Of a stretch of 64,000 nucleotides of DNA, positions 45,757 through 56,100 are shown piece by piece; the first letter of the stretch is position 1, and each line of letters begins with the position of its first letter. The notes below the pieces were generated by a model. The model was not told where the DNA came from, did not search any database, and was given only the letters and a program-made list of their open reading frames with translations. The stretch is from Sipunculus nudus (Eukaryota; Annelida; Sipuncula; Golfingiida; Sipunculidae), in NCBI GenBank assembly GCA_026874595.1, contig CM049309.1, positions 27,161,033-27,225,032 on the forward strand. Direction: 5' to 3'. Both the position numbers and the translations under genes were made by a program.

Positions 45757-48558
45757 TTGCCAGTAGAGGGCGTTTCGCTCCTCCTAGGCAACGATTTAGC
45801 TGGTGACAGAGTGAAAATTGATCCCAGAATGACAAAATTGCCGAGCACTGATAGGGACACAGACCTGCTCCAGCAGGAGTTTCCGGGCGTATTTCCAGGC
45901 TGTGTAGTGACTCGAGCGATGAGTAAAAAGGCAAGTCTGAAACCAGAGAGTTCTGTACTTGACCTCTCGCAAACCTTTATGGCGCATTCAAACGATGTCA
46001 GTGGCTTAAAGCCCGTTACGCGAGTAAATATTAAATCGCCCGCATGTGACCCAAGTGGCACACCCAGTCCAAAGGACTCTACTACAAATGTAGTACAGGG
46101 CAGACAGACCCTGAATAGAAATCTCCAAAGGAGTTCAAACGGCGTGAAATCGCCTGATCAAAATGGGCATGAACAGTTAAAGAAGGATAGGAGTGTAAAG
46201 AATTTAGAAGTTAGCATGAAAAGTGATGATTTGATAGAAATGCAAAAGAAAAATCCTGATATTGCCTCCCTTAGAGAAAATGCCTTGACTAAAGAGGAAG
46301 CAGATAAAGTTCCAACTTGTTTCACCTTACAGAATGATGTACTAGTCAGAAAATATAGACCTCCCACCATACCAGCGGACGAAACGTGGAAAACTCTTTA
46401 TCAAATTGTAGTTCCCCCCGAGTATCGCCCAGAAATCTTAAAACTTGCACATGGTCATCCTATGGCAGGACATTTGGGTGTCAGGAAAACCAAACACAAA
46501 ATTCTCCAACACTTCTATTGGCCCAAGTTAAAACGAGACGTGGCGAAATACTGTAAAACTTGTCATGTGTGTCAAATGATTGGAAAACCAACCCACCAAA
46601 TTAGTCCTGCGCCACTCTCGCCCATACCAACAACACATGATGCGTTTGAATCAATAATACTTGACTGTGTAGGACCGCTAAGAAAAACTAAACATGGCAA
46701 TGAATATGTTCTAACAATCATGTGTACTGCAACTAGATTTCCAGAAGCTATTCCTCTTAGAACTATATCTGCAAAGAAAATTGTTGAAGCTCTGGTTACA
46801 TTTTTTACTACTTTTGGCTTACCAAGAACCATACAAACGGATCAAGGTTCAAATTTCATGTCAAATATATTTGCCCAGGTTCTGACAGAGCTAGGCATAA
46901 AACACTACAAATCCAGTGCCTACCATCCTGAGAGTCAAGGTGCTCTAGAGCGATTTCACCAAACTCTCAAAAACATGATTAGAGCTTATTGTCTTGACAC
47001 TGGGAACCAGTGGGATGAGGGTTTACCCTTTTTGATATTTGCGGCCCGAGAAGCAGTGCAAGAAAGCTTAGGGTTTAGCCCTTTTGAATTAGTGTATGGG
47101 CACTGTGTAAGAGGCCCCCTGGCGGTGTTAAAAGACACTTGGATGGAAAACAGTTGTCAAAGTAGCTTGTTAAAATATGTTCAGGAATCCAAGGAGAAAT
47201 TGAGTAGGGCAAATGAAATCGCCCAAGAACATTTAAAGAAAGCCCAAAACAAAATGAAAGTATGGTATGACAAAAAGACGACAAAAAGAGAATTTAAACC
47301 TGGTGATAAAGTTCTGGTATTATTCCCAATTCCAGGACATCCCCTGCAAGCAAAATACTCTGGACCATACAAAGTTGTTGAGAAGAAATCAGATTTGAAT
47401 TATGTGATTGATACTCCTGATCGTAGAAAGTCGCAACAACTTTGTCATATAAATATGTTGAAAGAATATCATGACAGATCAGCGGAAACATGTCAATCTA
47501 GTCCTCCCCACACAAATTTGGTACTCATTAAAGAAACTGAAAAGAATGCCGAGGATGTTCTCATGAAGAAAACTGAACATCCTGTAAAACTGAACAACTC
47601 TGATATTTTAAATAATTTAGATCAGAAATTGTCACATTTGGATTTCGATCAGTTATCAGAGTTGAAGGAAATCCTGCTAAATTATGACTCTTTATTTCCT
47701 GATGTCCCCAGTAGAACTAATGTACTACAGCATGATGTAGACGTAGGAGATGCTTCCCCTATTAAACAGGCACCATATAGAGCTGGTCCCCAAAAGTTAC
47801 AAGCCATAAAGAATGAAATCAAGTATATGATAGAGAATGATATTATTGAAAACAGCAGTAGTGCCTGGAGTTCCCCATGTTTGTTGATAAAGAAGCCTGA
47901 TATGACCTACAGATTTTGTACAGACTATCGAAAAGTTAACACTGTAACAATAACAGATACTTACCCTTTGCCCAGAGTGGAAGATTGCATTGATAGGATT
48001 GGATCTGCTACGTATATTAGCAAGTTAGATCTGTTAAAAGGTTATTGGCAGGTACCTCTTACCGAACGGGCTAAGCAAATATCTGCGTTTGTAACGCCAA
48101 ACGGTTTGTTCCAGTACAAAGTTATGCCCTTCGGAATGAAAAATGCGCCAGCCTGCTTCATGAGACTTATGAATTGTGTATTATCTGGCTTAAATAACTG
48201 TACTTGCTATATTGATGATGTTGTTGTATACAATCACATATGGGAAGGTCATAAACAAAGTTTGATAGAACTCTTTGAGAGACTGAAAAAAGCTGGATTG
48301 ACAGTTAATCTTGCCAAGAGTGATTTTTGTCGTGCAACTGTAACATATTTAGGGCACGAAGTAGGTCAAGGTTGTGTAAAACCAATTGCCAGTAAAGTAT
48401 CTGCTGTCGTAGAATTTCCAGTTCCTACTAATCGCAAGGAACTAATGCGATTCTTAGGAATGACTGGGTATTACAGGAAATTTTTGTCAGAACTTTGCAG
48501 AAGTTGTAAATCCGTTAACGGACCTATTGAAAAAGGACAAAAAATTCCATTGGAATAA
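45757..48558 (+). CDS. pol: Pol fragment: integrase then reverse transcriptase
   Basis: 933 codons open with no initiation codon of its own; it is the continuation of the gag-pol frame. Protease tail LLLGNDLAGD (residues about 8-17), then a linker. Integrase zinc-binding domain at about 230-270 (HGHPMAGHLG ... CKTCHVCQ); catalytic core with D in LDCVGPL (~302), D in QTDQGSNF (~361) and E in ALERFHQTLK (~397); GPY/F module near 531-565 (YSGPYKVVEKK ... CHINMLKEY). Reverse transcriptase follows from about 645: YRFCTDYRKVN, SKLDLLKGYWQVPL, MPFGMKNAPACF and the catalytic YIDDVVVY (~817-824), then FLGMTGYYRKFL. Integrase upstream of reverse transcriptase is the inverted order. A one-base shift near 48493 ends the frame before RNase H. 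Confidence 0.93.
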   Translation: MPVEGVSLLLGNDLAGDRVKIDPRMTKLPSTDRDTDLLQQEFPGVFPGCVVTRAMSKKASLKPESSVLDLSQTFMAHSNDVSGLKPVTRVNIKSPACDPSGTPSPKDSTTNVVQGRQTLNRNLQRSSNGVKSPDQNGHEQLKKDRSVKNLEVSMKSDDLIEMQKKNPDIASLRENALTKEEADKVPTCFTLQNDVLVRKYRPPTIPADETWKTLYQIVVPPEYRPEILKLAHGHPMAGHLGVRKTKHKILQHFYWPKLKRDVAKYCKTCHVCQMIGKPTHQISPAPLSPIPTTHDAFESIILDCVGPLRKTKHGNEYVLTIMCTATRFPEAIPLRTISAKKIVEALVTFFTTFGLPRTIQTDQGSNFMSNIFAQVLTELGIKHYKSSAYHPESQGALERFHQTLKNMIRAYCLDTGNQWDEGLPFLIFAAREAVQESLGFSPFELVYGHCVRGPLAVLKDTWMENSCQSSLLKYVQESKEKLSRANEIAQEHLKKAQNKMKVWYDKKTTKREFKPGDKVLVLFPIPGHPLQAKYSGPYKVVEKKSDLNYVIDTPDRRKSQQLCHINMLKEYHDRSAETCQSSPPHTNLVLIKETEKNAEDVLMKKTEHPVKLNNSDILNNLDQKLSHLDFDQLSELKEILLNYDSLFPDVPSRTNVLQHDVDVGDASPIKQAPYRAGPQKLQAIKNEIKYMIENDIIENSSSAWSSPCLLIKKPDMTYRFCTDYRKVNTVTITDTYPLPRVEDCIDRIGSATYISKLDLLKGYWQVPLTERAKQISAFVTPNGLFQYKVMPFGMKNAPACFMRLMNCVLSGLNNCTCYIDDVVVYNHIWEGHKQSLIELFERLKKAGLTVNLAKSDFCRATVTYLGHEVGQGCVKPIASKVSAVVEFPVPTNRKELMRFLGMTGYYRKFLSELCRSCKSVNGPIEKGQKIPLE

Positions 48559-49015
48559 AAACTGTCAAAATGCTTTTGAAAGAGCCAAAGCTATATTACA
48601 AAGTGCACCTGTGTTACAGGCTCCAAACTTTGATAAACCGTTTTCTCTCATGACGGATGCCAGCGATTGCGGTGTAGGGGCTGTGTTCATCCAAGACGAT
48701 GACTTTAACATAAGTCATCCGGTTTGCTACTATTCAAAGAAATTTTTACCTCATCAAAAGAATTATTCTACTATTGAAAAGGAAACTCTGTCACTATTGA
48801 TGGCGTTACAGCACTTTGAAGTATATTTGGGCTCTACGCCTTATGATATTACTGTTTATGCAGATCATAATCCCATAACATTTCTTCATAAGATGAAGAA
48901 TAATAATCAGAGATTAATGAGATGGAGTCTAACCCTGTCAGAGTTTAACCTAGTTATCAAACACATCAAGGGCTCCGATAACATAATCGCTGATACGTTA
49001 TCAGGACGTCATTAA
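48494..49015 (+). pseudogene. RNase H domain, shifted out of frame from RT
   Basis: In the +1 frame relative to the reverse transcriptase. The connection AEVVNPLTDLLKKDKKFHW shows where the frames meet. The acidic active-site residues are visible: D in MTDASDCG, E in STIEKETLSL, D in YADHNPITF and D in IIADTLSG. It ends at a TAA after SGRH, the last coding sequence in the element, which confirms that no integrase lies downstream. Confidence 0.88.
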
Positions 49016-49239
49016 TTTTGATCTGATGATTGACTCTTGTTATAGCCTCGGATATGGTCTGTCCTTTGGAAGAGTTGTATTACATATATTTACATGTATT
49101 AAGATATTGCTGATTATACTATTTGTGATGATGATAATTAATTAGCTTTGAGAAGCATAAACTAATGCTTAAGATGTCAAACTACTCATACACTCGTCAT
49201 ACAGTGCTAATGCTTTGCTCTCCTAACCTTCTTTCTTTT

Positions 49240-49250
49240 AAGGGTGGGGG
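49240..49250 (+). promoter_or_regulatory. Polypurine tract
   Basis: AAGGGTGGGGG directly precedes the 3' LTR and would prime plus-strand synthesis. The 220 bp between the last pol stop and this tract holds no gene. Confidence 0.75.
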
Positions 49251-49973
49251 TGTTGCATGGACGTCACCCGGACATCGGAGGATGGCGCCACGAAGTGGTG
49301 TGGCCGCCCCCGTTTCCACGCGTATGGATCCACCCCGCTATCAGTGACTACTGACGCGCTTTGAGAAACATAAACACTATTCTGGGACCATTCAGTACTG
49401 GTTTTGCAGTTCTGACGGCGCTGTCGTTTCTCTCAAGCAAAACCACAAACTTCTGCGGTTTCCACCCATTGTTGAAAGCCTATAAAACGACCTCGCCTGC
49501 AGTACGAGGCGGGACTATTGATTTTGCTACGCCACGTTACTGTTTTCCCCGGGGACCGTGACCGTGGGCTCTTGGTCCCCAAGCCCAAGGAATGCCATGA
49601 ACCACGCTATGAACTTTATTATGTAGGAAGAGGAGAGACTATGTTTTCTGGTGCCACATGGATTAATTCAGTTTTGTGTGTGCCCGAACTATGTGTTGAT
49701 GATGGACTTCAGTTTCTCGTATACCGGATTCAGTTAAGTATTTCGTTGCCGTTCGTTACTTAGAGACTCAGTTTTTCTTCAGAGACTTTGTTATAAATTA
49801 CGTTATGTACTGACTATTATATTATTTGTGTACGAATGTAAATATTGTAGTATATGAATATAGCACTGTTTTTGCACCCATATTTTGGTTACGTATTCAT
49901 TTGAAGAGAACGTGTCTGAGCATATGTGTTACGGTTCGGCCTGAGTTGTTTGGTGTGAAAAGGGACCGTAACA
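49251..49973 (+). repeat. 3' LTR (723 bp) of the Gmr1-type element
   Basis: Same start and end as the 5' LTR. It is nine bases shorter, through an 8-bp deletion near 49665 and a single base near 49917. Confidence 0.93.
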
Positions 49974-49977
49974 ATGT

Positions 49978-50407
49978 ATACAGCTGATACGTGAGGCTTT
50001 AAGCCTGTCACAGGCATTAGTATTCAAGTGAAAAAAAAAAATGTGCATCATACAAAGTTTAAAGAAAATAAACAAGCAATATCTTCAAAACTGATGCTTG
50101 CTGGCACATTTGCATAACTGGCTAAAATACACCCAGTATAGAAAATTTAACATTTTTTCAATTATGGTGATGTATGGAATCTGAACAATGTTGAACATAA
50201 CAATGAATCGGGGATTTGAATCATTTTAATAAGAATTCTATTCAATTATATCAACCATAATCTTTATTGTATCAAAACTGACACAAGTAGCCTTCTTTCT
50301 GTTGCTGTAAGTTTGTCTTGATAAGTAAACACAGGTGAGTCACACTCAGTAGTTATTTTTTAATCAGTTTTCACTCAATTGTAAACAATTGTCTTATTAT
50401 TTTACAG
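49978..50407. other. Host intergenic or intronic sequence
   Basis: No repeat shared with the rest of the window. It ends in a polypyrimidine-containing acceptor TTATTATTTTACAG at 50407. Confidence 0.4.
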
Positions 50408-50530
50408 GGTTTCGCACATAATTTGAACAGCTTAAGAGGCAGTCACCTGCAGAGATTAAGCCAAGCCATTAGAAACAAGTTAGGGTGTCTGATCCAGGAA
50501 CAAAAACAAATAAGTGAAGTGGAGCCATGA
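50408..50530 (+). CDS. Possible terminal exon of an unidentified host gene
   Basis: After the acceptor TTTTACAG the sequence is open in one frame for 40 codons and ends at TGA 50528-50530. The peptide is helical and polar (FAHNLNSLRGSHLQRLSQAI ... LIQEQKQISEVEP), with a possible short coiled coil. A candidate poly-A signal AATAAA follows at about 50700. It would be convergent with the EXOSC3 exon 1.26 kb away. I do not recognise the protein, and 40 open codons could arise by chance, so this is a candidate only. Confidence 0.4.
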   Translation, partial: GFAHNLNSLRGSHLQRLSQAIRNKLGCLIQEQKQISEVEP

Positions 50531-51084
50531 AAACTAACTATTCAGTTACCATATTATACTGACATTTTTATCTCGCCATCTTATTAAACAACCGTCTTAG
50601 ATGGGTTATATTGTGGCAAGGCAAACATCTATCAGTCCATTAACCTTTGGTAATATTCCAGAAATTTGATGGATTTTCATGAAACTGTGAATGTTAATCA
50701 ATAAATTATTTCACTTGAGTTTTATTCTTGACAAATCTGTGCATATCTAACTAGGTCTGAGGTCATCAGACTTTGGTATCACAATGATAACTAATCAGGA
50801 ATTGGTGGATTTTTGTAAAATACACTATGAGTGTTTACCCATAAATTATCTTACCTGAGTTTGATTTTTGTTAAAATCTTGATATATTTAATGAGGTCTT
50901 AAGACTACTATATTATACACACTTGCGGTACTCTTGTTAAGGAAATACAGTATGGCATTCCATCAGGTTACTGATAAAGTGCTGGGTGTTGCCTGAACAT
51001 TTACATTTGTATCAAACCTGAACACTTCATTCTTTTTATAATTATTAATTCTCATAACAGTTGATTTAATAACATCTTTTTGAA
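50531..51084. other. Intergenic sequence between convergent gene ends
   Basis: AT-rich with no gene. A loose repeat is visible twice (TAAATTATTTCACTTGAGTTT at about 50702 and TAAATTATCTTACCTGAGTTT at about 50842), about 140 bp apart. Confidence 0.4.
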
Positions 51085-51335
51085 TTCTTTGCAGTGGCTT
51101 GGCATTGCCTTTGCAGTAGCGTTGCATTGCCTTTGCAGTAGCCTTTGCAGTGACTTTGCATTGACTTTGCAGTTGCTTTGGAAAAACCTTTTCTTTTGCT
51201 TTGCATTGCTGGTGCAGTGGGTTTGCAAAACATATGCTAAGTGATTGCAGTACCTTTGCATATGGTTAAGTATTTCTTCACAAAGTGTGTTTGCAAAGTG
51301 TTTGCGAAGTGTTTGCAGTATTTGTTCCAATTCCA
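51085..51335. repeat. TTTGCA-rich tandem array
   Basis: About fifteen copies of TTTGCA or TTGCAT/TTGCAG, spaced roughly 9-21 bp apart, often as CTTTGCAGTRGC. The 122-codon minus-strand frame across it is a repeat translation rich in Cys, Asn and Lys. It lies in the 3' flank of the EXOSC3 exon. The core resembles the array at 21830-22200. Confidence 0.7.
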
Positions 51336-51434
51336 TACATATGCAACACATGTGCTGTAAATATATGCAGCACTTATTCTGCAAATATTTTAGCAAATGT
51401 ATTGAAAAGGGATTGCACATCTCTAGTCAACATC

Positions 51435-51440
51435 TTTATT
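51435..51440 (-). terminator. Candidate poly-A signal for the EXOSC3 gene
   Basis: AATAAA on the minus strand about 350 bp beyond the stop codon. Confidence 0.35.
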
Positions 51441-51789
51441 ATACACACCTTATTTCATGGCTACAAAAAGGACCGATTAAACAAGTTTAATTGATGAATC
51501 TTGACTTAACAGTTGCAATTTATACCATCTGAAAAATTACGTATGTGCAATAATTTGAAGCCTAAATACCAGTATAATGAGGTCTGAGTGACCCTATTTT
51601 TTCACATATTCCAATGTCACAAGCATGCTGCTCAATGCTCAGAGGGTGCTTTGGTTTCAGGCTTTGTCTTGTGTCTAAAGTTTCACAGCCAACACCAATT
51701 TTAGCACTCACCTGACTCAAAGTTATTCAGGAAAAGTGCAAAAACAAAAATATAATCTGATCAAGTAAATATATATCATACAATAATCC

Positions 51790-52003
51790 TCAGAATCCTA
51801 GGAGAGAATCTGCTAAAGTCCTTGCCAGTAGTTTAACCTCATCATTATTCATGAACTCGCTGTTACAGATTCCATCTGCCAAAGCAATGGTTTCCTGAAC
51901 TGATCGACCTTTGACCCACACACGCCCATTCATCCCGACTGTGATTTCAAATGGTAGTTGCTGACCAAGAGTCTTCAGTAACACACAGTCTGCTGACAAA
52001 ATT
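51790..52003 (-). CDS. EXOSC3: EXOSC3 (Rrp40) homologue, terminal exon
   Basis: Encodes the C-terminal KH part of exosome component 3, an RNA-binding cap subunit of the RNA exosome that degrades and processes RNA in nucleus and cytoplasm. The acceptor TTCTGTTTTCAG precedes 52003. The exon starts with one base of a split codon and runs about 70 codons to TGA at 51790. The diagnostic phrase LPFEITVGMNGRVWVK holds the GxNG motif of Rrp40-type KH domains. The Trp in RVWVK aligns with the human residue whose change causes pontocerebellar hypoplasia. Length and end agree with the family. Upstream exons lie to the right and were not found in the window, so the gene is incomplete or has a very long intron filled with transposons. 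Confidence 0.88.
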
Positions 52004-52211
52004 CTGAAAACAGAAGAGTGTTATATCATTATAAGCTGAGGAATCTTATCAATGATGCATGCACTATTACAAACAAATGACAAGAATTACTGGCATCAGA
52101 TTTATTCCCCTTGTACTTTGTTCCACTTGTGCCCTTTATCTCTTTTCATGCACCTCTGTCAATAGATATAAAACTGACTGAAATGAATGCATGTGTATAG
52201 AAAATTTAAGA

Positions 52212-53129
52212 CAAGGCCTACAGGCCAAATGCAAACCTGTGCAATAGTATATTCACCATGTAAATGAACAATACAAGTTCTAAACTTTTTGAACAAGAAC
52301 CAATTACACAAACATCACCACTGAAATTCTGGCATAGGTGCACACAATACAAAAATGACAAGCTGGCACCACCAGTCTTGTACATGATAAAGCTATCAGA
52401 GAGATGTATACATATGCCCAACTTCAGGCTGATATATCAAACCCCTCCTGAGAAATAAACAGGGACATACACTATGCAAAAATTATTCTAGGTGGCGCCA
52501 CCAGTCTTGTGTATGAAAAAGCTATCTGATATGTATAAATATGCCCAATTTCAGGCTGATATATCAAATTTCTCTGGAGAAATAAGCAGGCACATACACT
52601 ATGCAAAAGTCAATGTAGGTGGTGACACCTGTCTGGTGAATGAGAAAGCCATCAAAGATGCACAGACAGGTCAAAATATCAGACCAATACACAGTTTGAT
52701 GCACTGGGCTGACCAGGCTTAGGTGAGAAAGGCAGTTGCCCCGAGTGAACTGTGACAAAATTGTTGGCTCAAGCTACTGCTCTGAGTGAACTCTTGACCT
52801 GTGCATAATCTAACACAGTTGGCGGTCTGCAAAAGCTATAACTAGAATGCAGCTACTGCACTGAGTGAACTCTTGATCTATACCTGGCTGCACTGAGTGA
52901 ACTCTTGACCCGTTGCCTAATCTGATACAGTTAGCAGTCTGCAAATGCTATAAATAGATCCCGACTGACCTTTGGGCCTGTTGCCAAATCTGAAATGGTT
53001 GGCAGTCTGCCAAGCTATTTATAGATACAGACACAATTTTGGTCTGTTGGTAAATCTGTTTACACATAATGAAAGACTTTGGCTTAAATGCTTTTTTTTC
53101 AAGTTGATGTATGTATAAAAATTTTTATA
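52212..53129 (+). mobile_element. Family CD element, 5' portion
   Basis: Starts CAAGGCCTACAGGCCAAATG. Exact GGTGGCGCCACC is at 52491 and a variant (GGTGGTGACACC) at 52619. Then comes a run of CTGAGTGAACTCTTGACCT repeats. It is cut at about 53130 by the start of a family A element, inside the same TTTATAAA phrase seen near 5880. It sits in the likely intron of the EXOSC3 gene. Confidence 0.65.
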
Positions 53130-56100
53130 AACTAGTGACCCATGGGTCATGATGCTCCGCCGACTGACATGTTGATAATATGTCCCTGCACTGACAGCTA
53201 ATTAAGATAGGTGGCATCATTGTTCATGCTTATTAGCTTAAGTTCATCAAGACCCATATGCACAACAAATCTGATGACAATCCCACCAGCCTTTCATGAG
53301 GAATCTGGAAATTTGTGTGTATTTTGCATTATTTCTGGGGTGCTCAAACAAAACCCAAAACTCTTGAGAATTAGTGGTGGGAGTCGGTTCCTTTTTCATA
53401 ATCGATCATCGGTTTGAGCAAACCGATTGATGATCAATTAATAATCGGTTTAGGCAAATATAAAGAGACCTGCTCTTTAAAACTCAATGATCAGCCAACC
53501 ACTACTGAGAATATAGGTCACCTTGATCCAATTTCAGGTTTCTGGGGAGAACTTTTGAGGAACTCTCAGGATGTCAAGTTAATAGATTCTGGGCCCATGG
53601 TTATGATTTGTGCCCTACTTTTGTCTTAAATTTTCAATTATTCTGGGAGGGGGGACTTCTGAGCCCCATAGCTCGGACAATATGGGTGACAGAAACCTAA
53701 TTTCAGGTTTCCCAGGAGACTTTTCATGGGCCTAGAAGATTCTAGGTCTAGTCGTTACGATTTGTCCCCTGTTAACCGATCACTGCACATTTTAAGGTCT
53801 CAAAAAATAGATAAAACTAGATCAACACGAATTCCCCCGCCTTGGGCAAATTAGAAACATTTGTAAAATTTTGAAAATTTTTTTAAGTTCAGGAGGTGTC
53901 GTATGGTCAAAAGTAGGTCAACAAGGGAAAAATGCAAACTCGATCTGTAACGGGTCATTATCAAGCAACACACCAAAAATCATGCCAGTATATGCAGGCA
54001 TTGTGAAAAAAAGTCCATACATGTGCATTTTCCATAAAAATTTCTGTCTTTCATGAAATTTTCTATGTTTAGGAGCCGTAAAACAATCAAAAGTAGGTCA
54101 ACCGGGATGAAACGCGAACTCGATCTGTAACTGTCATTATCTGCCCACACATAAAAAATCAGGTAGTACCTGCAAGCATTGAGGAAAATAAGTAAGTACA
54201 TATGCATTTGTTATGAAAATTTATATTTTTCATAAAACTTTCTATGTTCAGGAGCAGTCAAATGGTCAAAAGTAGGTCAACTGAGAGAAAACAAGAACTC
54301 AATCTGTAACTGGTCATTATCTGCCTACACACCAAAAATCAGGCCCGTATCTGCAGGCACTGCGAAAAAAAGTCCATACATATGCACCTTTTTATGAAAT
54401 TTTCTTTGTTAGAGCACCGTCAAACGGTCAAAAATAGGTCAACTGGGACAAAACGTGAACTTGATCTGTAACTGGTCATTATCTGCCCACACACCAAAAA
54501 TCAGGCCAATATCTGCAGGTATTGTGAAGAAAAGTCTGTACAAGTGTATCTGTCATGAATATTTCTATTTTTCATTAAATTTTCTAAGTTTAGGAGCCGT
54601 AAAACAGTCAAAAGTAGGTCAACCGGGACGAAACGCGAACTCGATCTGTAACTGGTCTATATCTGTCCACACACCAAAAATCAGGCCAATATCTGCAGGC
54701 ACTGCGAAAAAAATCCGTACATGTGTATTTGTCATGAAATTTCATATTTTTCATGAAATTTTCTATGTTCAGGAGCCGTAAAATGGTCAAAAGTAGGTCA
54801 ACCAGGACGAAACGCGAACTCGATCTGTAACTGGTCTATATCTGCTCACACACGTAAAAATCAGGCCAATATCTGCAGGCATTGCGAAAAAAAGTCCGTA
54901 CATGTGTATCTGTCATGGATATTTCTATTTTTCATGAAATTTCTAAGTTTAGGAGCTGTAAAACGGTCAAAAGTAGGTCAACCGGGACGAAAAGCGAACT
55001 CAATCTGTAACTGGTCTATATCTGCCCACACACGAAAAATTAGGCCAATATCTGCAGGCATTGTGAAAAAAAGTCCGTACAACTGTTTGATTTCGGAATG
55101 ACGGAATGACGGACATGGGTAAAACTATATGCCCCGGCCACTTTGAAAAAATCGAAAAAATACAAGTGGCACCACCAGTCTGTAGAAACTGATGAAACAC
55201 TCTATGATCAATATCCATGCAAAGAATCATAGTGATTAATGCATTAGTTGTTCAGATACTTGAGCTTTGTATCAAATTTTTCATTATTCTGGGGTGTACT
55301 TCGAAGCCCCATAGCTCACAGGTTTTGGGTAACAGAGACCTTATTCCTGGTTTCCAAGAAGACTTTTCATGGACCTCTCTGGATTTGAAGTGAGATGATT
55401 CCATGTCTAGCGGTTACAATTTGTGCCCTGTTAACAGATGACTGCATCTTTTGAGGTCTCAAAATTGGAGAAAAAATTTGTAAAAAAAAACCGAAAAAAT
55501 ACAGGTGGCTCAAACAGTTGCAGGAACTGATGAAACACTTCATGATCAATATCCATGCAAAGAATCATGATGATTAATGCATTAGTTGTTCAGATATTTG
55601 AGCTTTTGTATCAGATTTTTCATTATTCTGGGATGTACTTCGGAGCCCCAAAGCTGGAAGAATATTGGTAACAGAGACCTCATTCCAGGTTTCCAAGAAG
55701 ACTTTTTATGGACCTCTCTGGATGTAAAGTGAAAAGATTCCAGGTCTGGCGGTTACGATCTGTGCCCTGTTAACAGATGGCCGCATCCTTTGAGGTCTCA
55801 AAAATAGAGAAAAAAAAATTATAAAAAATCGAAAAAATATATATGGCACAACCAGTCTCCAGAAACTGATGAAACTCTCCATGATCCATGTCAATGCATA
55901 AAATCATGGTGATCAATGCATTAGTTGTTCAGATATTTGAGCTTTTGTATAACATTTTTCATTATTCTGGGATGTACTTCGGAGCCCCAAAGCTGGAAGA
56001 ATATGGGTAACAGAGACCTAATTCCAGGTTTTCAAGAAGACTTTTCATGGACCTCTCTGGATGTAAAGTGAGAAGATTCCAGGTCTAGCGGTTACGATCT

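Larger units (their letters stand above)
43302..49973 (+). mobile_element. Gmr1-type Ty3/Gypsy LTR retrotransposon, 6.67 kb
   Basis: Two LTRs begin TGTTGCATGG and end GACCGTAACA. They are flanked by a 4-bp duplication ATGT (43298-43301 and 49974-49977). Internal order is gag, protease, integrase, reverse transcriptase, RNase H. Integrase therefore precedes reverse transcriptase, as in Ty1/copia, although every domain is Ty3/Gypsy in sequence. That order defines Gmr1-like Gypsy elements. Three frame breaks (two in protease, one between reverse transcriptase and RNase H) suggest it is no longer autonomous, though LTR similarity shows a fairly recent insertion. Confidence 0.93.

Noticed and set aside
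51052-51420. 122-codon minus-strand open frame
   Set aside because: It is a translation of the TTTGCA array, rich in repeated Cys/Lys/Asn/Gln, with no domain.
53400-53450. Inverted repeat around ATCGATCATCGGTTTGAGC as a possible hairpin terminator or element end
   Set aside because: It is local and unique in the window, and lies inside a family A element. No further evidence of function.
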